This document shows, in pieces, positions 46,878 to 54,728 of a stretch of 64,000 bases of DNA. A program made the translations under genes and the position numbers. This DNA comes from Mesorhizobium sp. STM 4661 (lineage in GTDB: Bacteria; Pseudomonadota; Alphaproteobacteria; Rhizobiales; Rhizobiaceae): positions 1 to 64,000 of the forward strand of contig NZ_CAAF010000061.1 of assembly GCF_000359125.1 (NCBI RefSeq). The letters are read 5' to 3'. Within the stretch, counting starts at the first letter, position 1, and each line of letters starts with the position of its first letter. The notes under the pieces are model-generated. The model worked only from the letters and a program-made list of their open reading frames with translations. It had not been told where the DNA came from and ran no database searches.

Positions 46878-47645
46878 CTAGGAAAGCGACGTTTCGATCA
46901 GTTGAACCTCTGCCTCCTGGCAGATCTTGCGCACCGACGGAATGTCGCAGCGGTCGGTGATGAAGGTGTTGACCTGCGACAGATGACCGATGCGAACCGG
47001 CGCCGTGCGCTCGAACTTGGTCTGGTCGGACACCAGGATGACATGCCTCGCATTGGCGATGATCGCTTGCGCCACCTTCACCTCGCGAAAGTCGAAATCG
47101 AGCAGCGCTCCGTCATGATCGATCGCCGAGGCACCGATCACCGCATAGTCGACCTTGAACTGCCGGATGAAATCGACCGCCGCCTCGCCGACCACGCCGC
47201 CGTCGGACCCGCGCACGACGCCGCCTGCGATCACCACCTCGATCGAAGGATATATGCGCATCCTGTTGGCAACATTAATATTATTAGTGATGACCATCAA
47301 GCCTGTATGATCGAGAAGCGCCTTGCTGACCGACTCTGTCGTGGTGCCGATGTTGATGAACAGCGAGGCGTTGTCAGGGATCAGCCTCGCCGCCGCAAGT
47401 CCGATAGCTTCCTTCTCATCGGCGGCGATCTTGCGCCGCGCCTCATATTCCATGTTCTCGATTCCGGACGGAAACAGCGCCCCGCCATGGATGCGCGAAA
47501 GCAGCCTCTGGTCGCACAGATCGTTGAGATCCTTGCGGATGGTCTGCGGCGTCACGTTGAAATGCGTTGCCAGATCATCGACCAGAACACGGCCATGGTC
47601 CTTGGCCATCTGGATGATTTCGGCGTGCCGTGGCGACAGATACAT
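46878..47645 (-). CDS. glpR: DeoR-family regulator GlpR
   Basis: The 255-residue repressor has an N-terminal DeoR helix-turn-helix: MYLSPRHAEIIQMAKDHGRV, then VDDLATHFNVTPQTIRKDLN with the DeoR signature and RIHGGALFPSG. The ligand domain follows, with FINIGTTTESVSKALLDH, ITNNINVANRM and IGASAIDHDGALLDFDFREV, the sugar-phosphate sensor fold. It is expected to sense glycerol-3-phosphate. ATG 47645 follows a GGGAGG site. It heads the glp operon, and a TTTCGTTTT...AAAACGAAA dyad lies 14 bp upstream of its start. Confidence 0.95.
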   Translation of the reverse strand: MYLSPRHAEIIQMAKDHGRVLVDDLATHFNVTPQTIRKDLNDLCDQRLLSRIHGGALFPSGIENMEYEARRKIAADEKEAIGLAAARLIPDNASLFINIGTTTESVSKALLDHTGLMVITNNINVANRMRIYPSIEVVIAGGVVRGSDGGVVGEAAVDFIRQFKVDYAVIGASAIDHDGALLDFDFREVKVAQAIIANARHVILVSDQTKFERTAPVRIGHLSQVNTFITDRCDIPSVRKICQEAEVQLIETSLS

Positions 47646-47658
47646 CGGGAAGCCTCCC

Positions 47659-47691
47659 TTTCGTTTTTCTTGTCCATAGCTCAAAACGAAA
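47659..47691. promoter_or_regulatory. Inverted repeat upstream of glpR, candidate GlpR operator
   Basis: TTTCGTTTT (47659-47667) and AAAACGAAA (47683-47691) are perfect inverted copies 15 bp apart. The dyad abuts the glpR ribosome site. DeoR-family GlpR proteins bind A/T-rich dyads with CG steps such as TTTTCG. The position suggests autoregulation of the whole operon. Confidence 0.6.
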
Positions 47692-47771
47692 GTGATGAAA
47701 AGGCACAGCCCGGCCAATGAAAACCACATGATTGCGAAGGCAAACCCCGGCGCAACCTTTCCGAGGTCGAT

Positions 47772-49184
47772 TCAAGCCAGGCAGCGGGCGATTTCCGTGA
47801 TGGTCTCGAAAGCAGTGTCGATGTCCGCCGCCGTCGTCTCGAACTGGCCGACCTGAAAACGGATCGCGACATGCCCATCCACGCGCGTCTGCGTCAGGTA
47901 GATGCGGCCATCGTCGTTGATCGCGTTGACCAGGCGAAGATTGTGGTCGTCCGCATCTCCGCCTTCGTCCGCCACGTGCCGGAACGAAAACAGCGACAGC
48001 ATCGGTTCGGTGACGATCTCGAAATCCGGCTCTCCGGCCAGCCGCGCGGCGAGACGTTCACTCCAGGCGACATGGTTGCGGATCATGGTCCGCAGATTTT
48101 CCAGCCCATGGGCCCGCAGCAGGAACCACAGTTTCAGCGCGCGAAAGCGCCTGCCAAGCGGTACCGACCATTCGGAATAATTGATGATGCCGTCACGACC
48201 ATGCGTTTTCAGGAACTCGGGCTTGATCGCCAGCGTGCGAACGAGGTCGTCCGGCTGGCGGATGAACTGCATCGAACAGTCGAACTGCGCGCCCAGCCAT
48301 TTGTGCGGGTTGAAGACGATGGAATCCGCCTGCTCGGCGCCGGCCCAGAAATGGCGAAACTCGGGGCAGATCATCGCCGATCCGGCCCAGGCCGCATCGA
48401 CATGCAGATAGAGTCCATGACGCTTGGCCACCGCGGCAACGCCGGCGACATCATCCGTACCACCGGTGCTGGTGCCGCCGACGCTGGCAATGATGCCGGC
48501 CGGCAGCATGCCCGCCTCCCGGTCGGCAACGATCGCTGCTTCAAGGGCGGCGACATCCATGGCGCGAAAGCGGCCGGCAACCGGAATGCGCACGAGGTTC
48601 TCCTCGCCGATACCCGACACCCAGATCGCTCGGTCGATCGAGGTATGGACCTGGTCGGAGGAATAGACACGCAATATCGGCTGGCCTTGCAGGCCTTTCT
48701 TGTTGCCCTGCCAGTCGAGTGCACGCTCGCGCATGGTCAGCACGGCGGCAAGCGTCGCAGACGACGCCGAATCCTGCATGACGCCGGAAAACCCCTCCGG
48801 CAGGCCAAGCGCCTGCCGCATCCAGTCGACGACCCGCGTCTCGAGTTCGGTCGCCGCCGGTGAGGTCTGCCAGAGCATGCATTGCGCCGCCATCGCCGAG
48901 ACCAGATATTCAGCCACCACCGAAGCGGGTGCGGCATTGGCCGGAAAATAGGCAAAGAAGCGCGGATGCTGCCAGTGTGTCATGCCCGGCAGGATCTTTT
49001 GCTCGAAATCGGCGAAGATTGCCTGCATCGTCTCACCATCTTCCGGTGGCGAGGCATTGATGCTTTTGAAAATCTCGCCCGGCTCGACGAGCGGCCGCAC
49101 CGGCCTTTCTCGCAACGTATCGCGGTAGTCGGCACCCCATTCAGCCGCGTACAGCGACCACTCGCGAAATTCATTGCCTTTCAT
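47772..49184 (-). CDS. Pyridoxal-phosphate-dependent group II amino acid decarboxylase
   Basis: The 470-residue enzyme resembles aromatic-L-amino-acid decarboxylases. The N-terminal flap is WGADYRDTLRERPVRPLVEP, then THWQHPRFFAYFPAN and the substrate-side DSASSATLAAVLTMRERAL. The cofactor region is YLHVDAAWAGSA, and NPHKWLG holds the Schiff-base Lys. The product would be an amine plus CO2 from an aromatic or related amino acid; substrate choice among Trp, Tyr, Phe or DOPA cannot be read. It is monocistronic, downstream of the Anbu operon on the same strand. Confidence 0.9.
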   Translation of the reverse strand: MKGNEFREWSLYAAEWGADYRDTLRERPVRPLVEPGEIFKSINASPPEDGETMQAIFADFEQKILPGMTHWQHPRFFAYFPANAAPASVVAEYLVSAMAAQCMLWQTSPAATELETRVVDWMRQALGLPEGFSGVMQDSASSATLAAVLTMRERALDWQGNKKGLQGQPILRVYSSDQVHTSIDRAIWVSGIGEENLVRIPVAGRFRAMDVAALEAAIVADREAGMLPAGIIASVGGTSTGGTDDVAGVAAVAKRHGLYLHVDAAWAGSAMICPEFRHFWAGAEQADSIVFNPHKWLGAQFDCSMQFIRQPDDLVRTLAIKPEFLKTHGRDGIINYSEWSVPLGRRFRALKLWFLLRAHGLENLRTMIRNHVAWSERLAARLAGEPDFEIVTEPMLSLFSFRHVADEGGDADDHNLRLVNAINDDGRIYLTQTRVDGHVAIRFQVGQFETTAADIDTAFETITEIARCLA

Positions 49185-49238
49185 TTCCCTCTCCGCTGCG
49201 CCTCGTCGAACGGATCAAAGATCACGAATAGGCGACTT

Positions 49239-49970
49239 TCATTCGGAAAAATCGGGCAGGCTCGCAAAAGCAGCTTTCAGCGCGCTCGACCAGCCGTCCG
49301 AGATCGTGCGGTAATATTGATCGTCCTGGGCTATCCGCTTCTTCAGGCTGATCTTGAAGGCGTCCTTTTCGTAGAACAGCAGGTCGAGCGGCAGGCCGAC
49401 CGACAGGTTCGATTTCAGTGTCGAGTCGAATGATACCAACAACAGTTTCACCGTTTCGGCGAAACTCATCGTCCTCTCATAGGCGCGGATGATGATCGGC
49501 TTGCCGTATTTGGTCTCGCCGATCTGGAAGAACGGCGTGTCGTCGGTCGACTCGATGAAATTGCCTTCCGGATAGATCATGAACAGCCGCGGCTCGCTGC
49601 CCCTGATCTGGCCGCCGAGGATGAAGGAGGCGTTGAAATAGGAATCCGCCTTTTCGCCAGCCGGCGACGAACTGGCGATGACTTCCTTGACGGTGTCGCC
49701 GACCATCCGCACCGTCTGGTACATGGAGGGCGTTTCCAGCAGCGTCGCGTGGCGATCGGCAATTGCCTTGGTGCGTTCGTCGAGCAGGCTGACGACGGCC
49801 TGCGTCGTCGCCAGATTGCCGGCCGACATCAGCACGATGACGCGCTCGCCCGGCTCCTCCCAGACATGCATCTTGCGGAAGGTCGAGATCGAATCCATGC
49901 CGGCATTGGTGCGCGTGTCCGACATGAACACGAGCCCGCGATCGATCTTCAAGCCGACGCAATAGGTCAT
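49239..49970 (-). CDS. Proteasome-related peptidase Anbu
   Basis: The 243-residue Ntn-hydrolase-fold protein is related to HslV and the 20S proteasome. After Met removal the N-terminal residue is Thr (TYCVGLKIDRGLVFMSDTRT), giving a catalytic Thr1, with Ser-Asp at 16-17 and Lys near 32 (FRKMHVW) as in the family. The MSAGNLATTQAVVSLL segment follows. Anbu forms large open-helical or ring assemblies, and its peptidase activity is disputed. It closes an operon with a transglutaminase, an alpha-E protein and a circularly permuted ATP-grasp enzyme, a set proposed from comparative genomics to make and break a peptide tag. Confidence 0.93.
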   Translation of the reverse strand: MTYCVGLKIDRGLVFMSDTRTNAGMDSISTFRKMHVWEEPGERVIVLMSAGNLATTQAVVSLLDERTKAIADRHATLLETPSMYQTVRMVGDTVKEVIASSSPAGEKADSYFNASFILGGQIRGSEPRLFMIYPEGNFIESTDDTPFFQIGETKYGKPIIIRAYERTMSFAETVKLLLVSFDSTLKSNLSVGLPLDLLFYEKDAFKISLKKRIAQDDQYYRTISDGWSSALKAAFASLPDFSE

Positions 49971-50001
49971 CGAATCTCTTTGGCAGCAATCTTGCCGAGG
50001 A

Positions 50002-50796
50002 TTACTGCTCCACCGTGACGGTGACCGCAAGCTGTTCTTCCGCCTGTCCCAGTCGAATTCCCGACACCGGCGTGGCGTCGCGATAATCGCGGCCGGTCGC
50101 CACCTTTACATAGCGTTCGTCGGGAGAAATACCGTTGGCTGCATCGAAGGCAACCCAGCCGAGCCCGGAAACATGCGCCTCGGCCCAGGCGTGGCTTGCC
50201 GCCTGCTCGACCGCCACATCCAGCATCAGATAGCCGCTGACATAGCGGGCCGGGAACCCCATGGCGCGCGCGGCGGCGGCAAAGATGTGGCTATGGTCCT
50301 GGCAGACGCCGGTCTTGAGCGCCAGCGCCTCCTCGGCCGGCGTCGCTGCGTTGGTCGTGCCCGGCGTATAGGCGACGCGCTCGCTGATCGCCGCCATCAG
50401 CCGGTGGAGCCTTTCGATGTCGGTGCCCTCGCCAACCGATGCGGCGAGTTCGCGAATGCCGCTCCCGATCGTCGTCAACGGCGTCTCATGGCCGAACAGC
50501 CAGAGCGGCGCAAAACCCTGATGCGGCCCGGAGACGCCCGCGGTGTCGCGCGTTACCACCTCGCCTGATGCCTCGACTGTGATGAAATCGCGCTCGCCTT
50601 CGACGCTCAACAAGCGCGTGTCATTACCGAAATGGTCGGTGAAGCGCACTTCCTCGCGCGCGCCTTCGATCCGCAGGGCCCAGGACAAGACAGTCTGTGT
50701 GGATCCGCTGGCCGGAAGCAGCCGCAGCCGCTGCAACAGATACTGAACCGGCGCATCGTAGCGGTATTCAGTCCGGTGGGTGATCTTCAGCCGCAT
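50002..50796 (-). CDS. Transglutaminase-like cysteine protease
   Basis: The 264-residue protein starts with a beta-sandwich (MRLKITHRTEYRYDAPVQYL and LRLLPASGSTQTV). It then carries the transglutaminase core: TGVCQDHSHIFAAAARAMG with the catalytic Cys, SHAWAEAHVSGLGWVAFDAANG with His and Asp, and YVSGYL before it. Such enzymes in this operon type are predicted to cleave or transfer peptide bonds. It is cytoplasmic, with no signal seen. It lies 31 bp upstream of Anbu and 18 bp from a dispersed repeat that precedes it. ATG 50796 is the family start; the frame is open further. Confidence 0.93.
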   Translation of the reverse strand: MRLKITHRTEYRYDAPVQYLLQRLRLLPASGSTQTVLSWALRIEGAREEVRFTDHFGNDTRLLSVEGERDFITVEASGEVVTRDTAGVSGPHQGFAPLWLFGHETPLTTIGSGIRELAASVGEGTDIERLHRLMAAISERVAYTPGTTNAATPAEEALALKTGVCQDHSHIFAAAARAMGFPARYVSGYLMLDVAVEQAASHAWAEAHVSGLGWVAFDAANGISPDERYVKVATGRDYRDATPVSGIRLGQAEEQLAVTVTVEQ

Positions 50797-50814
50797 GGCT
50801 TCATTTTCCGTTTG

Positions 50815-50865
50815 TGAGCATGATCTTGTCCGCAAACCGGTTTCCACTTTGCGGGATCATGCTCA
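50815..50865. repeat. Dispersed hairpin repeat D, overlapping the alpha-E stop
   Basis: TGAGCATGATC (50815-50825) and GATCATGCTCA (50855-50865) form a perfect 11-bp inverted repeat; the loop has AAACCGGTTT, itself self-complementary. This type of hairpin is common in rhizobial intergenic DNA. Here its outer TGA serves as the stop codon of the alpha-E gene (complement of 50863-50865), so the insertion lies exactly at the gene end. Confidence 0.7.
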
Positions 50866-51804
50866 ATAGAACTTGTAATCCTGCGCGATCTCGTCGCCGA
50901 GCCTGGTATTGTCGCGAATGAAACTGGCCAGGAATTCATGCAGGCCGGCGTCGAATATGTCCTTGATCGAGCCTGCCGTCAGCATGGCCTGGGTCTTGCC
51001 GGCCGTCGCATGGCAGGCATGGCGCTCGCCATAGTCGTCGCCCAGGAATTTCAGATGCTCTGTCAGGAAGCGGTAGCAGAAGGTCAGCGAGCGCGGCATG
51101 CGGACATTGAGGATCAGATAATCGGCGATGTTGGTCGGTTTATAGTCGGCTTCGTAGACCCAGCGATAGGAGCGGTGCGCCGACACCGAACGCAGGATCG
51201 ATTCCCACTGGTAGTTGTCGAGCGTGGAACCAACCCACGAGATCGACGGCAACAGCACATAGTACTTCACGTCCAGAATGCGTGCCGTGTTGTCGGCGCG
51301 CTCGACATAGGTGCCGAGCTGCGAGAAATCGAAGATCTCGTTGCGCAGCATGGTGCCGTAGAACGAGCCGCGGATCAGTGCCGTCTCGCGCTTGATCGCG
51401 TCGAGGACGCTGGGCAGGTCGCGTTCGTCTATCGGCCTGGCCAGCATCCGCTTCAGCGCCATCCAGGCTTCGTTGATGCTTTCCCAGGTCTCGCGCGTCA
51501 ATGCGGTGCGCACCATGCGGGCATTGCTGCGGGCCGTCTCGATCGACGACATCGTGCTCGACGGGTTCGACGTGTCGCGCAACAGGAAGTCGGCGACGTT
51601 GGCCGCGGTATAGTCGGAGTATTTCTGCGTGAAGACAGCGTCCGAACCGGCGCTGAGCAGCACCGAATTCCACTCCTCCGAGGCGTTCTGGGTCCGGGTC
51701 AGCGCCATCCGCAACCCGGCATCGACCAGCCGAGCCATGTTTTCCGCCCGCTCGATGTAGCGGTTCATCCAGTAGAGCCCGTTGGCGGTGCGGCCGAGAA
51801 GCAT
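50863..51804 (-). CDS. Alpha-E domain-containing protein
   Basis: The 313-residue all-helical protein of the alpha-E family (DUF403) starts MLLGRTANGLYWMNRYIERA, with the charged helix AENMARLVDAGLRMALTRTQ. Later it has QLGTYVERADNTARILDVKY, the second copy of the ERA-N motif, and RSYRWVYEADYKPTNIADYL. No catalytic site is known; family members always accompany permuted ATP-grasp enzymes and may be helical partners or substrates. Its stop codon comes from the hairpin repeat at 50815-50865. The four-helix-bundle element is inserted immediately upstream of its ribosome site. Confidence 0.93.
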   Translation of the reverse strand: MLLGRTANGLYWMNRYIERAENMARLVDAGLRMALTRTQNASEEWNSVLLSAGSDAVFTQKYSDYTAANVADFLLRDTSNPSSTMSSIETARSNARMVRTALTRETWESINEAWMALKRMLARPIDERDLPSVLDAIKRETALIRGSFYGTMLRNEIFDFSQLGTYVERADNTARILDVKYYVLLPSISWVGSTLDNYQWESILRSVSAHRSYRWVYEADYKPTNIADYLILNVRMPRSLTFCYRFLTEHLKFLGDDYGERHACHATAGKTQAMLTAGSIKDIFDAGLHEFLASFIRDNTRLGDEIAQDYKFY

Positions 51805-51825
51805 GTCAGCTTGCCTCGATGTCGA

Positions 51826-52283
51826 GCGAGTAGCGAATAGCGAATAGCGAATAGGGGAAAAAGGACTTCATGACTTTTGTTGCAAGCTCCTGATCATCGA
51901 ACGCAACATTTTCCCTATCTCCTCGGTTTGGCCAAGCAAGCAACCCACCTCTTTCTCAACCATCAAGCCCACTCTTCCGGACAAGATCAGGTGCGTTTCC
52001 AATTCTTTGAGAGAACCTTGCGCAATGCGCAGAAACTGAATGAAGGCTCCCGTATTTTCTCGTCCGTGACCCTCCGCGATGTTTGCTGCGATTGACGCCG
52101 CCGAGCGCCTTATCTGAGAGGTCATTCCGTATGCTTCTTTGCTTGGGAACGCTGTCGTCGCGGAATAGCAATCTACCGCCAATTCGATGGCTGCCTTCCA
52201 AACAATCAGGTCCCTGTAAGAATTGATTGCCGTCGTACACCCCCTTTTTCCCCTATTCGCTACTCGCTATTCCCTACTCGCTA
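51826..52283. mobile_element. IVS-like element with terminal inverted repeats carrying a four-helix-bundle gene
   Basis: A perfect 20-bp inverted repeat lies at 51845-51864 and 52243-52262. Outside it, TAGCGAA-type heptamers continue on both sides (left three copies plus TAGCGAGT, right GCGAGTA/GCGAATA variants), extending the arms to about 40 bp. Inside is only the four-helix-bundle gene. The element sits in the short gap between the ATP-grasp and alpha-E genes: its right end is 10 bp from the ATP-grasp stop and its left end 22 bp from the alpha-E start. The long arms could pair in RNA, as in 23S rRNA intervening sequences. Confidence 0.75.
51868..52236 (-). CDS. Four-helix-bundle protein (23S rRNA intervening-sequence type)
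   Basis: The product is a small helical protein of the S23/IVS family, known from intervening sequences of 23S rRNA and from scattered chromosomal sites. The frame reads INSYRDLIVWKAAIELAVD, then TSQIRRSAASIAANIAEGHG and FLRIAQGSLKELETHL, the family pattern. Full-length homology begins at codon 52236, which is ACG, with no ATG/GTG/TTG before it and a stop upstream. The first ordinary start is TTG 52182, which would cut off the first helix. Either ACG is used, with AAGGGGG upstream, or the start codon has mutated. Its role is not established. Confidence 0.75.
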   Translation of the reverse strand, partial: TTAINSYRDLIVWKAAIELAVDCYSATTAFPSKEAYGMTSQIRRSAASIAANIAEGHGRENTGAFIQFLRIAQGSLKELETHLILSGRVGLMVEKEVGCLLGQTEEIGKMLRSMIRSLQQKS

Positions 52284-52292
52284 CTTCCCTCT

Positions 52293-53711
52293 CTAATCAT
52301 CCAACACCCAAGTATCCTTCGTCCCGCCTCCCTGCGAGGAATTGACCACCAGCGAGCCTTCCTTGAGCGCCACGCGCGTCAGCCCGCCGGGCACGATCTG
52401 GATGCGGTCGGAAACCAGCACATAGGGTCTGAGATCGACATGGCGCGGCGACAATCCCTTCTCGGTCAGGATCGGACAAGTCGACAGCGCCAGCGTCGGC
52501 TGGGCGATATAGTTCGACGGCTTTGCCTGGAGTTTCTTGGAAAAATCTTGGCATTCCTTCTTGGTCGCCGCCGGCCCGACCAACATCCCGTAGCCGCCTG
52601 AACCATGCACTTCCTTGATGACAAGTTCGTCGATGTGCTCGAGCACATATTTCAGGCTGTCCGGTTCCGAGCAGCGCCAAGTCGGGATGTTGCCGAGGAT
52701 CGCCTTGCGGCCGGTGTAGAATTCGACGATCTCGGGCATATAGGAGTAGATCGCCTTGTCGTCGGCGATGCCGGTCCCCGGCGCATTGGCGATGGTGATG
52801 TTGCCCGCGCGGTAGACATCCATGATTCCAGGCACGCCAAGGGCGGAGTCCGGCCGGAAGGTCAGAGGATCGAGGAAGGAGTCATCCACCCGCCGGTAGA
52901 GCACGTCGATCTGCTTGTAGCCTTCGGTGGTGCGCATCGCGACATGGCCGTCGACGACCCGCAGATCCTGTCCCTCGACCAATTGCACGCCCATCTGGTC
53001 GGCCAGGAAGGCGTGCTCGAAATAGGCCGAGTTGAAGCTGCCCGGCGTCAGCACGGCGATGGTCGGCGTGCCCTTCGTGCTTTGCGGCCGCACCGCCGCC
53101 AGCGACTGGCGCAGCAGCTGCGGGTAGTTTTCGACAGGCCGCACCTTGATCTGCTGGAACAGCTCGGGAAAGAGCTGCATCATCGTCTCGCGGTTCTCCA
53201 GCATGTAGGAGACGCCCGACGGCGTGCGCGCATTGTCCTCCAGCACATAGAACTCGTTCTCGCTGATGCGCACGATGTCGACACCGATGATATGGGTGTA
53301 GACGCCGGCCGGCGGCCTGACCCCGATCATCTCGGGCAGGAACGCCTCGTTCCTGGCGATCAGCTCCTTGGGAACGCGGCCCGCGCGCAAGATCTCCTGG
53401 CGATGATAGATGTCGTCGAGGAAGGCGTTCAACGCCTGGACGCGCTGCTCGATGCCTTGCGTCAGCCGCCGCCATTCATTGCCCGAAATGATGCGCGGAA
53501 CGATATCGAAGGGGATAAGGCGTTCGGACGCATCCTGCTCGCCATAGACGGCGAAGGTGATGCCGGTCTTGCGAAAGACGCGTTCGGCGTCCTGCATCTT
53601 CTCGGTAAGCCTGGCCGGATCCTGCTCCTTCAGCCAGCGGTCGTAAGCCGAATATGGTTTTCTCAATCCGGAAACTTCCGGAAGCATTTCGTCGAACGCT
53701 GCCAATCGCAT
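52293..53711 (-). CDS. Circularly permuted ATP-grasp protein
   Basis: The 472-residue protein of the DUF404/DUF407 (CP_ATPgrasp) type has AAFDEMLPEVSGLRKPYSAY at the start and RKTGITFAVYGEQDASERLI. The permuted ATP-grasp core follows, with HIIGVDIVRISENEFYVLED, RTPSGVSYMLENR, FRPDSALGVPG, IANAPGTGIADDKAIYSYMP and VIKEVHGSGGYGMLVGP. These enzymes are predicted to form peptide bonds using ATP. The start is uncertain between ATG 53711 and ATG 53729. It heads the operon ATP-grasp, [inserted element], alpha-E, transglutaminase, Anbu. Confidence 0.92.
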   Translation of the reverse strand: MRLAAFDEMLPEVSGLRKPYSAYDRWLKEQDPARLTEKMQDAERVFRKTGITFAVYGEQDASERLIPFDIVPRIISGNEWRRLTQGIEQRVQALNAFLDDIYHRQEILRAGRVPKELIARNEAFLPEMIGVRPPAGVYTHIIGVDIVRISENEFYVLEDNARTPSGVSYMLENRETMMQLFPELFQQIKVRPVENYPQLLRQSLAAVRPQSTKGTPTIAVLTPGSFNSAYFEHAFLADQMGVQLVEGQDLRVVDGHVAMRTTEGYKQIDVLYRRVDDSFLDPLTFRPDSALGVPGIMDVYRAGNITIANAPGTGIADDKAIYSYMPEIVEFYTGRKAILGNIPTWRCSEPDSLKYVLEHIDELVIKEVHGSGGYGMLVGPAATKKECQDFSKKLQAKPSNYIAQPTLALSTCPILTEKGLSPRHVDLRPYVLVSDRIQIVPGGLTRVALKEGSLVVNSSQGGGTKDTWVLDD

Positions 53712-53852
53712 ACTCCCCTGTGACACCATTTCACTGGCGTCGCCGGAGAAAATCAAGCGCAATCGGTGATTTGGAGGGTGTCAGCGATCAGTATGTCACC
53801 GCTGCCTAAAATTAGGGCAGCAACAATATGGCCGTAATCAGGGTTTGCCTCG

Positions 53853-54089
53853 TTAGAAGGCGCGGAAGGTGACGACCGTAAACGTGTCCTTGATGCCGGG
53901 AAGAATCTGCACCTTCTCGTTGACGAAGTGGCCAATGTCCTCCTCGTCGTCGACATAGAATTTGGCGAGCAGATCGTAGTTGCCGGCGGTCGAGTAGATT
54001 TCGGAAGCGATCTCGGCATCGGCCAGCGCGGAGGCAACCTCATAGGCTTTGCCCAGATCGCACTTTATCTGCACGAAAAATGCCTTCAT
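53853..54089 (-). CDS. Stand-alone Lrp/AsnC ligand-binding (RAM) domain protein
   Basis: The 78-residue product is a single RAM domain: MKAFFVQIKCDLGKAYEVAS, GNYDLLAKFYVDDEEDIG and FVNEKVQILPGIKDTFTVVT form the beta-alpha-beta-beta-alpha-beta fold that binds amino acids in Lrp proteins. There is no DNA-binding part. Such proteins form ring-like oligomers and may sense amino acids or modulate other regulators. It lies 141 bp upstream of the ATP-grasp gene on the same strand, so it might be co-transcribed with the Anbu operon, but the gap is long. Confidence 0.88.
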   Translation of the reverse strand: MKAFFVQIKCDLGKAYEVASALADAEIASEIYSTAGNYDLLAKFYVDDEEDIGHFVNEKVQILPGIKDTFTVVTFRAF

Positions 54090-54300
54090 TGCCGATCCTG
54101 CTCAAGCTTCCACGTATAAGCGGCCCTTGTGGCAGACTGCCGCCCGGCTTTCAAGCATGAGGGCGCGCTAAGGCCGCCCTCGCCTGAGTTCCGCATGTGC
54201 GACGCTGAATGTTTGCCGTCGCTGAAACCATGAAGCACCGTCGAGCGTATGGTATGCTGAGCCTCTTCGGACGGCTCCTCGGGGATAACGGAGACAGGCC

Positions 54301-54720
54301 ATGCGCCGCGCGGTTTTCGCATTCGCAATCGTTCCACTCATCCTGGCGTCCCCGACCTTGGCCGGCGATGCGGAAATCAAGGCAGGCCAGGCAACCATCG
54401 ACGGGCAATTGAAGGCCTTCATGGCCGATGATGGCGCCGCCGCCTACAGCTTCGCCGCGCCGAATGTGAAACGCATTTTTCCGACCGTCGACACCTTCAT
54501 GAACATGGTGGCCAATGGCTATGCGCCGGTACGCAAGCCGCGGACCTATTCCTTCGGCAAGGTGCAGGAGATGAGCCCGACATCGATTATCCAGCAGGTG
54601 CTGATCGTCGGACCGGACGGCAAGGACTACGAAGCGGTCTATACGCTCGAACAGCAGCCTGACGGGACCTTCCAGATAACCGGCTGCAGCCTGCGCGCAT
54701 CCAACGCGCTGAGCACCTGA
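54301..54720 (+). CDS. DUF4864 domain-containing secreted protein
   Basis: The 139-residue product has a signal peptide (MRRAVFAFAIVPLILASPTL, cleavage near LAGDAE) followed by an NTF2-like DUF4864 domain: IDGQLKAFMADDGAAAYSFA, NVKRIFPTVDTFMNMVANGY and VRKPRTYSFG. Later strands include IIQQVLIVGPDGKDYEAVYT and GTFQITGCSLR. Its function is unknown; it is probably periplasmic. It is convergent with tgt, with 8 bp between the stops. Confidence 0.88.
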   Translation: MRRAVFAFAIVPLILASPTLAGDAEIKAGQATIDGQLKAFMADDGAAAYSFAAPNVKRIFPTVDTFMNMVANGYAPVRKPRTYSFGKVQEMSPTSIIQQVLIVGPDGKDYEAVYTLEQQPDGTFQITGCSLRASNALST

Positions 54721-54728
54721 GCGCTCGG

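Noticed and set aside
51826..51864. TAGCGAA heptamers considered as a CRISPR or simple satellite array
   Set aside because: Only three to four short units without spacers, and mirrored in inverted orientation at 52243-52283, so they are arms of an element.
51956..52240. 94-codon frame starting GTG 52240 over the four-helix-bundle gene
   Set aside because: Different frame from the clear family homology; it has no recognisable sequence of its own.
53753..54043. 96-codon minus-strand frame overlapping the RAM-domain gene
   Set aside because: Out-of-frame with the conserved RAM domain; Arg/Ser/Pro-rich shadow.
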